DNA of 64,000 nucleotides from Clostridia bacterium (GTDB lineage Bacteria; Bacillota; Clostridia; Oscillospirales; Acutalibacteraceae). Location of the stretch: positions 62,001-126,000 of the forward strand of contig JAFQIG010000010.1 of NCBI GenBank assembly GCA_017397655.1, in the 5' to 3' direction. Of the stretch, positions 24,879-33,558 are shown piece by piece (position 1 is the stretch's first letter; every line of letters starts with the position of its first letter). Below the pieces are notes generated by a model. It had not been told where the DNA came from. It ran no database searches and was given only the letters and a program-made list of their open reading frames with translations. Position numbers and translations under genes: made by a program.

Positions 24879-25894
24879 TTAATACATTAAAAGAGCTTTG
24901 CTCCCTTTACGGCGGATCAGGCAGAGAGTGCAGTGTCAGAGAGTATATAATGTCACGCATCCCCGAAGATGCAGAAAAAACAGTTGATGCAAGAGGAAAC
25001 CTTCTTGTGTTCAAAAAAGGTAAAAACAGACCGCATAACAAGGTTATGCTTTGCGCACATATGGATGAAGTAGGTATGATAATTACCTATATCACGGAAA
25101 AAGGATTTCTCAAATTCTCGTGTGTGGGCGGTATAAACGTTTCTGCGCTCATTGGCAAAAGAGTTGTTGTCGGTGAGCAGAAGATATCGGGTGTTATAGG
25201 TGTTAAGCCGACTCATCTGTTATCGGATGAGGAAGAAAAGATCTATCCGTCAAAGGATAGCCTGTACATTGATATCGGAGCAGAATCAAAAAGTGAAGCC
25301 GAGAAATATGTTTCGCTTGGTGATTATGCCTACTTTGACTCGGACTTTGTTCAGTTCGGTGAAGGTTTTATTAAGGGCAGAGCCATTGATGACAGAGCAG
25401 GCTGTGCGATAATGCTTGAAATGCTGAAAGAAGAGCTTTTGTATGATACCTGGTTTGCGTTCACGGTACAGGAGGAGACGGGTACATCGGGAGCGACAAA
25501 TGCCGCATTCACGATAAAACCTGATATTTCCATAGTCCTTGAAGCAACCACGGCATCGGATATTAACGGTGTTTCGGGCGAAAAGAAGGTTTGCAGTATC
25601 GATGGCGGAGCAGTTGTTTCCATGATGGACAGAGGAACAATCTATCCTAAAGAGTTGTATTCCAAAGCTTTTGAAGAGGCAGAAAAAAACGGCATCAAGG
25701 CACAGACAAAGACAGTCATAGCAGGCGGTAACGATGCACGTGTTATCTCAGCCTCGGCAGGCGGTGTAAAGGTGCTTGCTGTTTCCGTACCGTGCAGATA
25801 TCTTCATTCGCCTTCATGTGTGATAGGTGAATCCGATCTGACCGAGTGTTACCGTCTGGCATCCTTGATGTGCGGAGTGTTCTCCGATGATTAA
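24875..25894 (+). CDS. M42-family metallo-aminopeptidase (second of a tandem pair)
   Basis: 339 residues from the TTG at 24875, SD GGGGAG six to eleven bases upstream. Ligands: His in LCAHMDEVGMIITYI, Asp in AIDDRAGCAIML, Glu pair in FTVQEETGTSGA, Glu in VLEATTASD (Glu where the neighbour has Asp; both occur in M42) and His in RYLHSPSCV. It carries GRAIDDRAG and EKGFLKFSCVGGI typical of the family. As a diverged tandem paralogue of the preceding gene it could form hetero-oligomers with it (inference). It overlaps the following GNAT gene by eight bases. Confidence 0.92.
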   Translation: MINTLKELCSLYGGSGRECSVREYIMSRIPEDAEKTVDARGNLLVFKKGKNRPHNKVMLCAHMDEVGMIITYITEKGFLKFSCVGGINVSALIGKRVVVGEQKISGVIGVKPTHLLSDEEEKIYPSKDSLYIDIGAESKSEAEKYVSLGDYAYFDSDFVQFGEGFIKGRAIDDRAGCAIMLEMLKEELLYDTWFAFTVQEETGTSGATNAAFTIKPDISIVLEATTASDINGVSGEKKVCSIDGGAVVSMMDRGTIYPKELYSKAFEEAEKNGIKAQTKTVIAGGNDARVISASAGGVKVLAVSVPCRYLHSPSCVIGESDLTECYRLASLMCGVFSDD

Positions 25895-26618
25895 AAATGA
25901 AGTGATCGGTTTATCCGATTTTTGTAAAAAGGATGTTTTTGGTACAAGAATAAAAGCGTATCTCAGCGTTTTAGGAGAGGATTCGGGCGTAGCGTTGTTT
26001 TACGTTCAGAACATTGACGGCAAGGTCACAGCAGCAATCGGCAAGGTTTTTTCGGACATTACTCTTTGTTGTTCGGACAATGCCGATTTTGATGAGATAT
26101 CACAGTTTTTGTCCTTTATCGGATACGAAAGCCTCTTGTGTGAAAAATCTGTCCGTGAAAGGCTGTCTTTGCCGATAAACAGCTTCGGCAGCGTAATGAC
26201 ATTTGTTGCACCTACACGTGAAATCAGGCTTAAAGACGGCATCGTTACATCAGATGATGAAGCGTTTGAGTTTAAAAAGATTTATTCGCTTCTCAAAGAA
26301 TGTGAGTTTGATCTTCCCGATTACAGCGAATGGCTGTCGGATATAGCTGTTCGTAATAAAAGAGGCGTGTCGAGAACGCTTTGTGTTTGTGACGGTGACA
26401 GCGTGGTATCGACGGCTTCGGCTCTGTTTATCACAGAGGATGCCGTTTATCTCGGAGCAGTTGCGACCAATCCCGCCTACAGGGGCAGGGGTAGTGCAGG
26501 TGATCTTGTATTATCACTTTGCGATACAACCAAAAGAGTGAATATTCTGTGCAAAGAGCACAGAGTAAGTTTTTATGAATCGATAGGTTTTAAAAGAGAC
26601 GGAGAGTGGAGTTTATGA
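25887..26618 (+). CDS. GNAT-family N-acetyltransferase
   Basis: 243 residues. The recognisable GNAT core is in the C-terminal half: VVSTASALFITEDAVYLGAVATNPAYRGRGSAGDLV holds the acetyl-CoA loop (RGRGSA), and VSFYESIGFKRDG is the terminal strand. Residues 1-140 are poorly conserved and may be a second, degenerate GNAT fold. Substrate unknown. Embedded in the operon by overlaps on both sides (8 bases with the M42 gene, 4 bases with the PLP enzyme). Confidence 0.82.
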   Translation: MIKNEVIGLSDFCKKDVFGTRIKAYLSVLGEDSGVALFYVQNIDGKVTAAIGKVFSDITLCCSDNADFDEISQFLSFIGYESLLCEKSVRERLSLPINSFGSVMTFVAPTREIRLKDGIVTSDDEAFEFKKIYSLLKECEFDLPDYSEWLSDIAVRNKRGVSRTLCVCDGDSVVSTASALFITEDAVYLGAVATNPAYRGRGSAGDLVLSLCDTTKRVNILCKEHRVSFYESIGFKRDGEWSL

Positions 26619-27871
26619 GTTTTTTTGATATTGATAAAAGAGTCCTTGATCTCAGCGAAAGGGCATCATTGAAGATTGCCGACAGATTGGCAATAATAGA
26701 CAGTAATACGGAATATAACCAGCAAAAGGTACTTCGTGCATTTATTGATAATAATGTCAGCGAAGCTCATTTCGGAGAGAGTACGGGCTACGGCTACGGA
26801 GACCGTGGCAGAGAGACGCTTGACAAGGTATTTGCTCAGTCGGTAGGTGCCGAGAGTGCACTTGTCAGACACAGCTTTGCCTGCGGTACTCATACGCTGA
26901 CGGTTGCGCTGTTCGGACTTCTTCGTCCGGGTGATCTTATGCTGTCTGTAACAGGCACTCCGTATGATACAATTTGTCCGTCAATCGGTATTACGGGTGA
27001 ACAGGGCAGAGGCTCGCTTATTGACTTTGGTGTAAAGTATGCAGAGGTTCCTCTGAAAGACGAAAAGCCTGATCTTGAAGGGATAAAGGATGCATTACTT
27101 AAGCAGGATGTAAAGCTTGTTTACATACAGCGTTCAAGAGGATACTCGCTTCGTGACAGCCTTTCCGTTGAAGAGATCGGAGAGATCATAAAGGTAACAA
27201 AAGAGAACAGTAATGCTCTTATAATGGTTGATAACTGTTACGGTGAGTTTGTACAAAGAAGTGAACCTCTGGCGGTAGGTGCCGATATCATAGCAGGTTC
27301 ACTAATCAAGAATCCGGGCGGCGGACTTGCCAAAAACGGTGGATATATTGCGGGTAAAGAGGAGCTTGTTGAGCTGTGTTCATACAGAATGACAACTCCG
27401 GGACTCGGCAGTGAGGTCGGAGCAACGCTCGGAATGAACAGAAATCTCTTTATGGGACTGTTTAACGCACCTCATGTCACAGGTGAAGCGCTTAAAACGG
27501 CAGTATTTACTGCAGCCTTATTTGAAGAAATGGGATTCGAAACAACACCGACTTCATCTCAGGACAGATACGATATAATTCAGGCATTAAAGCTCAGAGA
27601 ACCCGAAACGCTTATTAACTTCTGCAAGGGACTTCAAAGCGGATCACCTGTAGATTCGTTTGTTGTTCCCGAGCCGTGGGATATGCCCGGCTATGACAGC
27701 AAGGTAATTATGGCGGCAGGTGCATTTATACTCGGATCGTCAATCGAGCTTTCAGCCGATGCACCTTTAAGAGAGCCGTATGCCGTATGGATGCAGGGCG
27801 GACTTAATTTCCACAGCGCAAAGATAGGTATTCTTCTTGCAGCACAGGAAGTTATTAAGGGAGTGTCTTAA
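26615..27871 (+). CDS. Methionine gamma-lyase-family PLP enzyme (aluminium-resistance family)
   Basis: 418 residues from the ATG at 26615, overlapping the previous stop (ATGA) with GGAG upstream. Belongs to the YnbB/aluminium-resistance branch of Cys/Met-metabolism PLP enzymes: EAHFGESTGYGYGDRGRETL, ALVRHSFACGTHTLTVALFG, and the PLP-lysine segment AGSLIKNPGGGLAKNGGYIAG. Family members are annotated as methionine gamma-lyase-like, but the activity of most is untested. In many Firmicutes it lies near miaA/hfq/glnR; here it sits between a GNAT and a phosphohexomutase. The full length and an intact lysine support an active enzyme. Confidence 0.88.
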   Translation: MSFFDIDKRVLDLSERASLKIADRLAIIDSNTEYNQQKVLRAFIDNNVSEAHFGESTGYGYGDRGRETLDKVFAQSVGAESALVRHSFACGTHTLTVALFGLLRPGDLMLSVTGTPYDTICPSIGITGEQGRGSLIDFGVKYAEVPLKDEKPDLEGIKDALLKQDVKLVYIQRSRGYSLRDSLSVEEIGEIIKVTKENSNALIMVDNCYGEFVQRSEPLAVGADIIAGSLIKNPGGGLAKNGGYIAGKEELVELCSYRMTTPGLGSEVGATLGMNRNLFMGLFNAPHVTGEALKTAVFTAALFEEMGFETTPTSSQDRYDIIQALKLREPETLINFCKGLQSGSPVDSFVVPEPWDMPGYDSKVIMAAGAFILGSSIELSADAPLREPYAVWMQGGLNFHSAKIGILLAAQEVIKGVS

Positions 27872-27872
27872 A

Positions 27873-29381
27873 ATGGATAAAAACTGGATGGGCTTTAAAA
27901 GCGGAACAGATATCAGGGGAATCGGTTTTGGTGACTGTACGGACCCGTTGTATCTTTCCGACGATGCCGTAAAAAGAATGGCAAAAGGCTTTGTTCTCTG
28001 GCTTTACGAAAAGACAGCAAAAACAAAGCTTACCGTTTCGGTCGGACACGATTCAAGGGTATCGTCACAGCGCATTGATGATGCGGTAACGGAGGCGCTT
28101 GTTTCGATGGGTGTCGATGTCATTCGTTGCTCTATGTCATCTACACCTGCAATGTTTATGACAACGGTTGATCTGCCTTGTGACGGAGCAATTCAGATAA
28201 CGGCAAGCCACCATCCTATGGACAAGAACGGACTTAAGTTTTTTACAAAAGACGGAGGTCTTGACTCGTCCGATATCGAATATATTCTTGACAAGGCACA
28301 AAGAAATGAATTTGAATCGGCAGAGGGCGGTTCGTGCAGGGATGTAAATTTTATGGAAACGTATGCCGCATCCTTGCGTGAACTGATTAAAAAAGAAGTA
28401 CGTGCCGACAATTACGACAGACCGCTTGCAGGATATAAAATAGCGGTTGACGCAGGCAACGGTGTAGGCGGATTTTACGCCACACAGGTGCTTGAAAAGC
28501 TCGGTGCAGATATTTCAGGCAGCAGGTTTTTAGAGCCTGACGGAACTTTTCCCAATCACATTGCAAATCCTGAGGATAAAACGGCAATGAAGATGGCATC
28601 CGAAGCAACACTTGAAAGCAACAGCGATCTCGGTGTAATTTTTGATACGGATGTTGACAGAGCAGGCTGTGTCGGCAAGGACGGACAGGAGATAAACCGA
28701 AACCGTCTGATAGCGCTTGCATCCTGCATTGCACTTGAAGGAAACGAGGGCGGCACAGTTGTGACGGATTCCGTAACATCCGACGGACTTTGCGAGTTTA
28801 TAAAACAGCTTGGCGGCAAGCATTTAAGATTTAAACGGGGATATAAGAATGTCATCAACAAAATGGCAGAGCTGAATGCCGACGGAATCAACTGTCCGCT
28901 TGCTATTGAAACATCGGGTCATGCCGCATTCCGTGATAATTACAATCTTGATGACGGTGCATATCTTGTAACAAAGATTATTATCCGAATGGCGCTTCTC
29001 GGTAAAGAGGGAAAGAATATCGAGGATATGCTGTCTGCTCTCAGAATACCTGCAGAAGAAAAAGAAATCCGATACAGAATTCTTTGTGACGATTTCAAAA
29101 CGGCAGGTAATCGCTTTATTGAAGAGTGGACTGAATACGCTTCAAGGCTTGACGGATACACATCAGCTCCCGATAATTACGAGGGTATACGCTTTTCAAC
29201 GGACAAAAACAGCGGTAACGGCTGGATTCTTGTCCGACTCAGCGTGCACGATCCCGTCATTGCAATCAATGCGGAAAGTGACTCGCAGGGCGGTTGCAGA
29301 CAGATGTTCAAAGTTTTGTACGACTTCTCAAAAAACAAAGAAAGCCTTGATATCTCAAAGCTTTCACAATATCTTGATTAA
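27873..29381 (+). CDS. Phosphomannomutase/phosphoglucomutase-family enzyme
   Basis: 502 residues from the ATG at 27873 (GGGAG upstream); the open frame before it has no SD. The alpha-D-phosphohexomutase domains are all present: KSGTDIRGIGFGD, the phosphoserine loop ITASHHPMDKNGLKFF (Ser in TASHHP), the metal-binding DTDVDRAG and the sugar-binding IETSGHAAFRD. The C-terminal phosphate-binding domain is present (YEGIRFSTDKNSGNGWILVR). Substrate preference (mannose, glucose or glucosamine phosphate) cannot be read from sequence; the TASHHP rather than TASHNP loop is a small deviation. Last gene of the run, closed by a terminator. Confidence 0.9.
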   Translation: MDKNWMGFKSGTDIRGIGFGDCTDPLYLSDDAVKRMAKGFVLWLYEKTAKTKLTVSVGHDSRVSSQRIDDAVTEALVSMGVDVIRCSMSSTPAMFMTTVDLPCDGAIQITASHHPMDKNGLKFFTKDGGLDSSDIEYILDKAQRNEFESAEGGSCRDVNFMETYAASLRELIKKEVRADNYDRPLAGYKIAVDAGNGVGGFYATQVLEKLGADISGSRFLEPDGTFPNHIANPEDKTAMKMASEATLESNSDLGVIFDTDVDRAGCVGKDGQEINRNRLIALASCIALEGNEGGTVVTDSVTSDGLCEFIKQLGGKHLRFKRGYKNVINKMAELNADGINCPLAIETSGHAAFRDNYNLDDGAYLVTKIIIRMALLGKEGKNIEDMLSALRIPAEEKEIRYRILCDDFKTAGNRFIEEWTEYASRLDGYTSAPDNYEGIRFSTDKNSGNGWILVRLSVHDPVIAINAESDSQGGCRQMFKVLYDFSKNKESLDISKLSQYLD

Positions 29382-29386
29382 TAAAT

Positions 29387-29405
29387 CCACCGGCTCAGCC
29401 GGTGG
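29387..29405 (+). terminator. Intrinsic terminator after the phosphohexomutase
   Basis: CCACCGGC, loop TCA, GCCGGTGG and then TTTT. A perfect 8-bp GC-rich stem between the convergent phosphohexomutase and ceramidase-like genes. The T-run is on the plus-strand side; on the minus side only ATTTATT follows. Confidence 0.85.
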
Positions 29406-29418
29406 TTTTGATTTGCGG

Positions 29419-31245
29419 TTATTTATTTGTGTTTACAAGCACCAAGAAGTTTCCAATGAGAGTTGAGCCCATATTTGTTGCGAATGAGAAGAGGAAAGCG
29501 TTTGCATTGAAGCCGAATTCACCGTCCCAGTAGCGGACAACAAGAAGAGCGTAGTCGTTATCGGGGTTGATGTAGCCTGCGGCGTCGTTCATTTCGTCAA
29601 AGACAAGAACGTGATCGTTTTCATCAAAGTATTCAAGAAGAGGATCATACTCAAAGTCCTTGCGATGAAGTGATGTCGCAGCCTCCATGGTACGACCGCC
29701 GAGAACGAATTCAGGGTTAGTCTCACCGGGGCTCATAAGAACCTTAACGCTCTTGCCAAGCTCAAGATAGCCGATTTCGGTTACAACGTAGAATCTGCCG
29801 AGATTGTCCTTAAGAAGCTCATTTGTTGTTACGCCGAGCTTACCGATAAGCTTAACAACGGGGTTGTCGATATAAACGATTTCTTCTGTGTGAGCGACGT
29901 TGAGGATGGGATCAAGCTTTTCTTCGTCTGCCTTTACCCAATCGGCATACCAGGGAGTATATCTGTCTGCGTTTTCACCGAGAATTTCAAGATCCTTTGC
30001 TTCTCTTTCCTTATCAACTACCTGATCAATACATTCTTCTTCAGTGAGAGTCATACCGAGGAGGAAGTATCCGAGCTCTTCACCCTGACGAACAGCTGTT
30101 TCATAGCGTACAAGGGGAAGTCCGTCGTTTGAGTAGTGATTTTCGCCTGTGATCATAGCACCGATAGCACCCTGGAAATAGAGCATATTATAGCCTGCGT
30201 CGTTAAGAACTCTTTCCATATAGGGGACAAAGTCAGCTGACATCTTGTTTCCGGGGTTATCGTCTGTTGCAAAGCCGACCGTTTCGGGATGGCAACCGAA
30301 GTTTGCGATGATGGTGGGTGTAACATCGTTTTCGGCGTTGTCATCGTGATTGACAAAAGGATCAAAGCGCAAACGGGAAATTGTACCGATATAGTTTGCA
30401 GGATCCTTTCTTATACGGAAGTACTGAGAGCCGTCCTTTTCGCTATAGTAAAGGTCGCCTTCGGTCATATTTTCGCAGGCTTCTTTCATTGACTCTACTG
30501 TGAGCTTGAAGACGCTCTGCATAAACTCTTCGTCAACGCCCTTGACACCGTAGCTGTCTGTGATTCTGGGAAAAATGGCGCGAAAGATGTTTGTGGGATC
30601 ATCACCGAACTTGCCGAAAACGCCCCAGATACCCTGCGTATCAATACCGCTGTGAGTATGAGTTGCGCTGACATTGATGCTGACAATGCCGTTTTCTTTT
30701 GCATAATCCGAGAGCATTGCACGGATTTTGCGTACATCGGTATTGGAAATACCGATGGCATCAATAACGGAGAATAAAGCTTTGCCTCTGCCGCTGCCGT
30801 CCTCAATACAGATTGTACGTACCTTGATATCGTCGAACTTGTCAACGATGTTGTTGGCAACGTCAAATCCGCCCATATAGTATCTGCCGCTTGTCAGATC
30901 AACGGGAGTAAGAACACGCTGGGCATAACCGAGACTCCAGACTGCATCTTCGTCTGCTTCGTCAAGGAACTCTTCTGTGCCTTCATAGAAGTTTTCGCTC
31001 TTGTATTCCGAGAGCTTACCATAACCCTTTGACTGCGGTACAAAAGAAACAATAGTGTTAAGGATTACATCAAGGAAGACATCAAGTCCTCTGCATACTA
31101 CTGACAAAAAACCGTCAAATGCGCTTGCGGCAAAATTGTCAGCCTGTGCGGAAACACTTGCTGCTGACGGTGTGACAAACGTCATCGAGAATACAAGGAT
31201 GAGACTTAACACAAACGAGGTTAATTTTAAAAGACGTTTTTTCAT
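29419..31245 (-). CDS. Secreted neutral/alkaline ceramidase-like protein
   Basis: 608 residues with an N-terminal signal (KKRLLKLTSFVLSLILVFSMTFVTPSAASVSA). Resembles the N-terminal domain of neutral/alkaline non-lysosomal ceramidases: RYYMGGFDVANN, the zinc-ligand segment NVSATHTHSGIDTQGIWG (encoded near 30646-30670) and NFGCHPETVGF (near 30271-30300). In characterised ceramidases the second segment reads HPTSM/HPVSM and provides the nucleophilic Ser; here that position is Thr and the surroundings differ, so ceramide hydrolysis is doubtful. The C-terminal Ig-like domain of ceramidases seems absent or shortened. Convergent with the phosphohexomutase; no partner genes. Confidence 0.7.
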   Translation of the reverse strand: MKKRLLKLTSFVLSLILVFSMTFVTPSAASVSAQADNFAASAFDGFLSVVCRGLDVFLDVILNTIVSFVPQSKGYGKLSEYKSENFYEGTEEFLDEADEDAVWSLGYAQRVLTPVDLTSGRYYMGGFDVANNIVDKFDDIKVRTICIEDGSGRGKALFSVIDAIGISNTDVRKIRAMLSDYAKENGIVSINVSATHTHSGIDTQGIWGVFGKFGDDPTNIFRAIFPRITDSYGVKGVDEEFMQSVFKLTVESMKEACENMTEGDLYYSEKDGSQYFRIRKDPANYIGTISRLRFDPFVNHDDNAENDVTPTIIANFGCHPETVGFATDDNPGNKMSADFVPYMERVLNDAGYNMLYFQGAIGAMITGENHYSNDGLPLVRYETAVRQGEELGYFLLGMTLTEEECIDQVVDKEREAKDLEILGENADRYTPWYADWVKADEEKLDPILNVAHTEEIVYIDNPVVKLIGKLGVTTNELLKDNLGRFYVVTEIGYLELGKSVKVLMSPGETNPEFVLGGRTMEAATSLHRKDFEYDPLLEYFDENDHVLVFDEMNDAAGYINPDNDYALLVVRYWDGEFGFNANAFLFSFATNMGSTLIGNFLVLVNTNK

Positions 31246-31361
31246 TTTTTTACTCCTTCCAGAATAATCTGAATGTTTTTACTTCAAACAGACAAAACGG
31301 AACGTTCAGTCTGTTGATTTATAATAATCATACCATATAACAGTAAAAAATACAATCTCGT

Positions 31362-32033
31362 TCAGCGAAATTTTTTACGCAGATCGTGAAGAACTTTCTT
31401 TTCTATACGCGAAACGTAAGAGCGGGAGATGCCGAGCTTTGCTGCAACTTCACGTTGAGTATAGAATTTGTCACCGTACAGGCCGTAACGCAGAATGATA
31501 ATATCTTTTTCTCTGTCGTCTTTTATTTCATTTATAAAGGTGTGCAGCTGTTCTGATTTGATACGAAGGTCAAGATCGTCCGCAATCGTGTCATCACAAC
31601 AGATAATATCCATCAGCGTCAACGGATTTCCCTCGCCGTCAACATCAATAGGTTCGCTCATCGAGATATCCTGAGATATCTTCTTTTGTCCCCGAAAGTA
31701 CATCAGGATTTCATTTTCTATGCATCTTGCTGCATAGGTGGCGAGTCGTGCTCCTTTTTTTGCATCAAAGGAATCTACGGCTTTGATAAGTCCGATTGTA
31801 CCGATGGAAATGAGATTATCCTGATTGTCACCCGACGAATAGTATTTTTTGACGATATGAGCGACTAATCGCAGATTATGTTCGATCAGTCGGTTTCTGG
31901 CTTCGCTGTCGCCTTCTGCGGCTTTTGCAAGGTATTCCGACTCTTTTGCTGAAGACAGCGGTGGCGGAAACGAGCCTGCAGGACTTAAGTGAAGCACAAA
32001 AAAAATCAGTCCCGAGAAAACATCAAACAACAT
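31362..32033 (-). CDS. sigK: Sporulation sigma factor SigK (pro-sigma-K)
   Basis: 223 residues from the ATG at 32033, directly after AGGAGG. Residues 1-25 (MLFDVFSGLIFFVLHLSPAG) are a hydrophobic pro-sequence as in Bacillus pro-sigma-K, which is cut off by the SpoIVFB membrane protease. Region 2 is NRLIEHNLRLVAHIVKKYY to TYAARCIENEILMYFRGQKK, and region 4 has the helix-turn-helix YTQREVAAKLGISRSYVSRI. It directs late mother-cell transcription in spore formation. The gene is uninterrupted, with no skin-type element. It is downstream of rqcP on the same strand, an unusual place; the SD and AT-rich leader suggest its own promoter. Confidence 0.93.
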   Translation of the reverse strand: MLFDVFSGLIFFVLHLSPAGSFPPPLSSAKESEYLAKAAEGDSEARNRLIEHNLRLVAHIVKKYYSSGDNQDNLISIGTIGLIKAVDSFDAKKGARLATYAARCIENEILMYFRGQKKISQDISMSEPIDVDGEGNPLTLMDIICCDDTIADDLDLRIKSEQLHTFINEIKDDREKDIIILRYGLYGDKFYTQREVAAKLGISRSYVSRIEKKVLHDLRKKFR

Positions 32034-32096
32034 ATACCTCCTCCGATAATATGGATTTATATATTGATATTGTTTCTCGGGATAAAAAATTACTTT

Positions 32097-32339
32097 TCAG
32101 TTGAGAAGCTTGTACATAAGTACGGCATTCTCCTTTGTGGCGTGTTCGGAAACGTTCAGAACTTCTGCCTTTAAAAGGTTCTGACCCATCTGAATCTCGA
32201 TGATATCGCCGATTTTGACATCGTACGAAGCACGTGCAACCTTGCCGTTAACCGACACGTGCTTTGCATCGCATACCTCGTTGGCAACCGTACGACGTTT
32301 GATAAGACGGGAAACCTTTAAATATTTGTCAAGACGCAT
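32097..32339 (-). CDS. rqcP: S4-domain RNA-binding protein RqcP
   Basis: 80 residues (B. subtilis YabO/RqcP). The S4 domain occupies nearly all of it: MRLDKYLKVSRLIKRRTVANEVCDAKHVSVNGKVA, with the conserved Arg/Lys RNA-binding face. RqcP binds stalled large ribosomal subunits with RqcH during alanine tailing of aborted nascent chains. In Bacillus it lies directly downstream of yabM-mazG(yabN), the same order seen here with hup inserted. The usual next genes yabP and yabQ are not here; sigK follows. SD AAAGGAT. Confidence 0.92.
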   Translation of the reverse strand: MRLDKYLKVSRLIKRRTVANEVCDAKHVSVNGKVARASYDVKIGDIIEIQMGQNLLKAEVLNVSEHATKENAVLMYKLLN

Positions 32340-32362
32340 GCCCGATCCTTTCTATGAAAAAA

Positions 32363-32381
32363 GGACATCTGAAAGATGTCC
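32363..32381 (-). terminator. Intrinsic terminator between hup and rqcP
   Basis: On the minus strand GGACATCT, loop TTC, AGATGTCC, then TTTTTT (complement of the A-run 32357-32362). A perfect 8-bp stem. It should end most transcripts after hup, making rqcP dependent on read-through or its own promoter. Confidence 0.85.
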
Positions 32382-32394
32382 CTGATTCAAAAAC

Positions 32395-32670
32395 TTATTT
32401 GTTAACAGTATCCTTGAGAGCCTTGCCTGCTTTGAAAGCGGGAACCTTAGCTGCAGGAGCAGTGATAACTTCGCCTGTTCTGGGGTTGCGAGCCTGCTTT
32501 TCAGCTCTTTCACGTACTTCAAAAGTACCAAAACCGATAAGCTGAATCTTTTCGCCTGCTGCAAGAGTCTCTGTGATGGAATCGATAACAGCGCTGACTA
32601 CCTTGTCAGCTGCCTTCTTGTCAATTTCAGCCTTAGCTGCAACTGCGTTGATGAGTTCTGTCTTGTTCAT
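32395..32670 (-). CDS. hup: HU-family DNA-binding protein
   Basis: 91 residues: MNKTELINAVAAKAEIDKKA, then IQLIGFGTFEVRERAEKQAR and the DNA-intercalating arm NPRTGEVITAPAAKVPAFKAGKAL (Pro at the tip). Dimeric nucleoid protein that bends DNA. It has a strong GGAGG SD and codon bias for high expression, and is followed immediately by an intrinsic terminator, suggesting abundant transcription ending here. It lies between mazG and rqcP, as in many clostridia. The AT-rich leader 32671-32717 has an inverted repeat (TTTATATT/AAATATAAA). Confidence 0.96.
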   Translation of the reverse strand: MNKTELINAVAAKAEIDKKAADKVVSAVIDSITETLAAGEKIQLIGFGTFEVRERAEKQARNPRTGEVITAPAAKVPAFKAGKALKDTVNK

Positions 32671-32717
32671 AATTGTTCCTCCAAAAATATTTGTAATATA
32701 TTTATATTTAATATAAA

Positions 32718-33515
32718 TCAGTTAAGCTTGATCTCGTCCCACAGCTTGTCCATTTCGGTCAGGGAAGCGGATTCAAGATCAATATTTCTTTCTTTGGCAA
32801 GCTCTTCAAGCTTTTGAAAGCGGGCGATGAACTTGTCCGTAGAAGAGGTGAGAGCCTCTTCGCAGTCGATATCAAGGAAGCGCGAAACATTAACGATGCT
32901 GAAAAGAAGATCGCCAAGCTCCATCGAGGTGTTTTCTTTATCACCGGAAGCGATGGCATCACGAAGCTCGTTTGTCTCTTCGATAACCTTGTCAAAAGCA
33001 CCGTCAATGCTCGGCCAGTCAAAGCCGAGTTTTTTTGCTTTTTGCTGAACTTTATCTGCACGCATAAGTGCGGGAAGCTCACGGGGGATAGAGAGCATCG
33101 GAACGCTGCCCTTGCTCTGACCCTTGCTCTTGCGCTTAATTGCATCCCAGTTTGACAATACATCGTCAACGCTTTCTACATTGACGCTGCCGAAAACGTG
33201 CGGATGACGCTCGACCAGCTTCTGACATACACCGTTGCATACATCGTCAAAATCAAAGCTGTCGATTTCGTTTTCGATTTCGGCGTGAAAAACAACCTGC
33301 ATCAGAAGATCGCCAAGCTCTTCAAGCAAAAGCTCACGGTCTTTTTTGTTGATGGCTTCGATAACCTCATAAGTTTCCTCGATGAGATTCTTTTTGATAC
33401 TCTCGTGAGTCTGCTCGGCATCCCACGGACAACCACCGGGAGCGCGAAGACACTTCATAATATGAAGCAGATCATTAATGTCATATTTATCCTTGAAAGC
33501 AAAATTTTCAATCAT
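32718..33515 (-). CDS. mazG: Nucleoside triphosphate pyrophosphohydrolase MazG
   Basis: 265 residues with two MazG domains. The N-terminal one has GGCPWDAEQTHESIKKNLIEETYEVIEA, where the EExxE...ExxD metal-binding pattern is complete (LLEELGDLLMQVVFHAEI); the second is ETNELRDAIAS to ELGDLLFSIVNVSRFL. It hydrolyses (d)NTPs to NMPs, cleaning the nucleotide pool. In Bacillus the equivalent YabN is fused to a tetrapyrrole methylase; here that domain is absent. It lies downstream of the YabM-type flippase, in the conserved yabM-yabN-yabO order. Confidence 0.95.
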   Translation of the reverse strand: MIENFAFKDKYDINDLLHIMKCLRAPGGCPWDAEQTHESIKKNLIEETYEVIEAINKKDRELLLEELGDLLMQVVFHAEIENEIDSFDFDDVCNGVCQKLVERHPHVFGSVNVESVDDVLSNWDAIKRKSKGQSKGSVPMLSIPRELPALMRADKVQQKAKKLGFDWPSIDGAFDKVIEETNELRDAIASGDKENTSMELGDLLFSIVNVSRFLDIDCEEALTSSTDKFIARFQKLEELAKERNIDLESASLTEMDKLWDEIKLN

Positions 33516-33558
33516 TATACACTACATCCTTTTATTTTTCAAGAGATTATTAAATATT

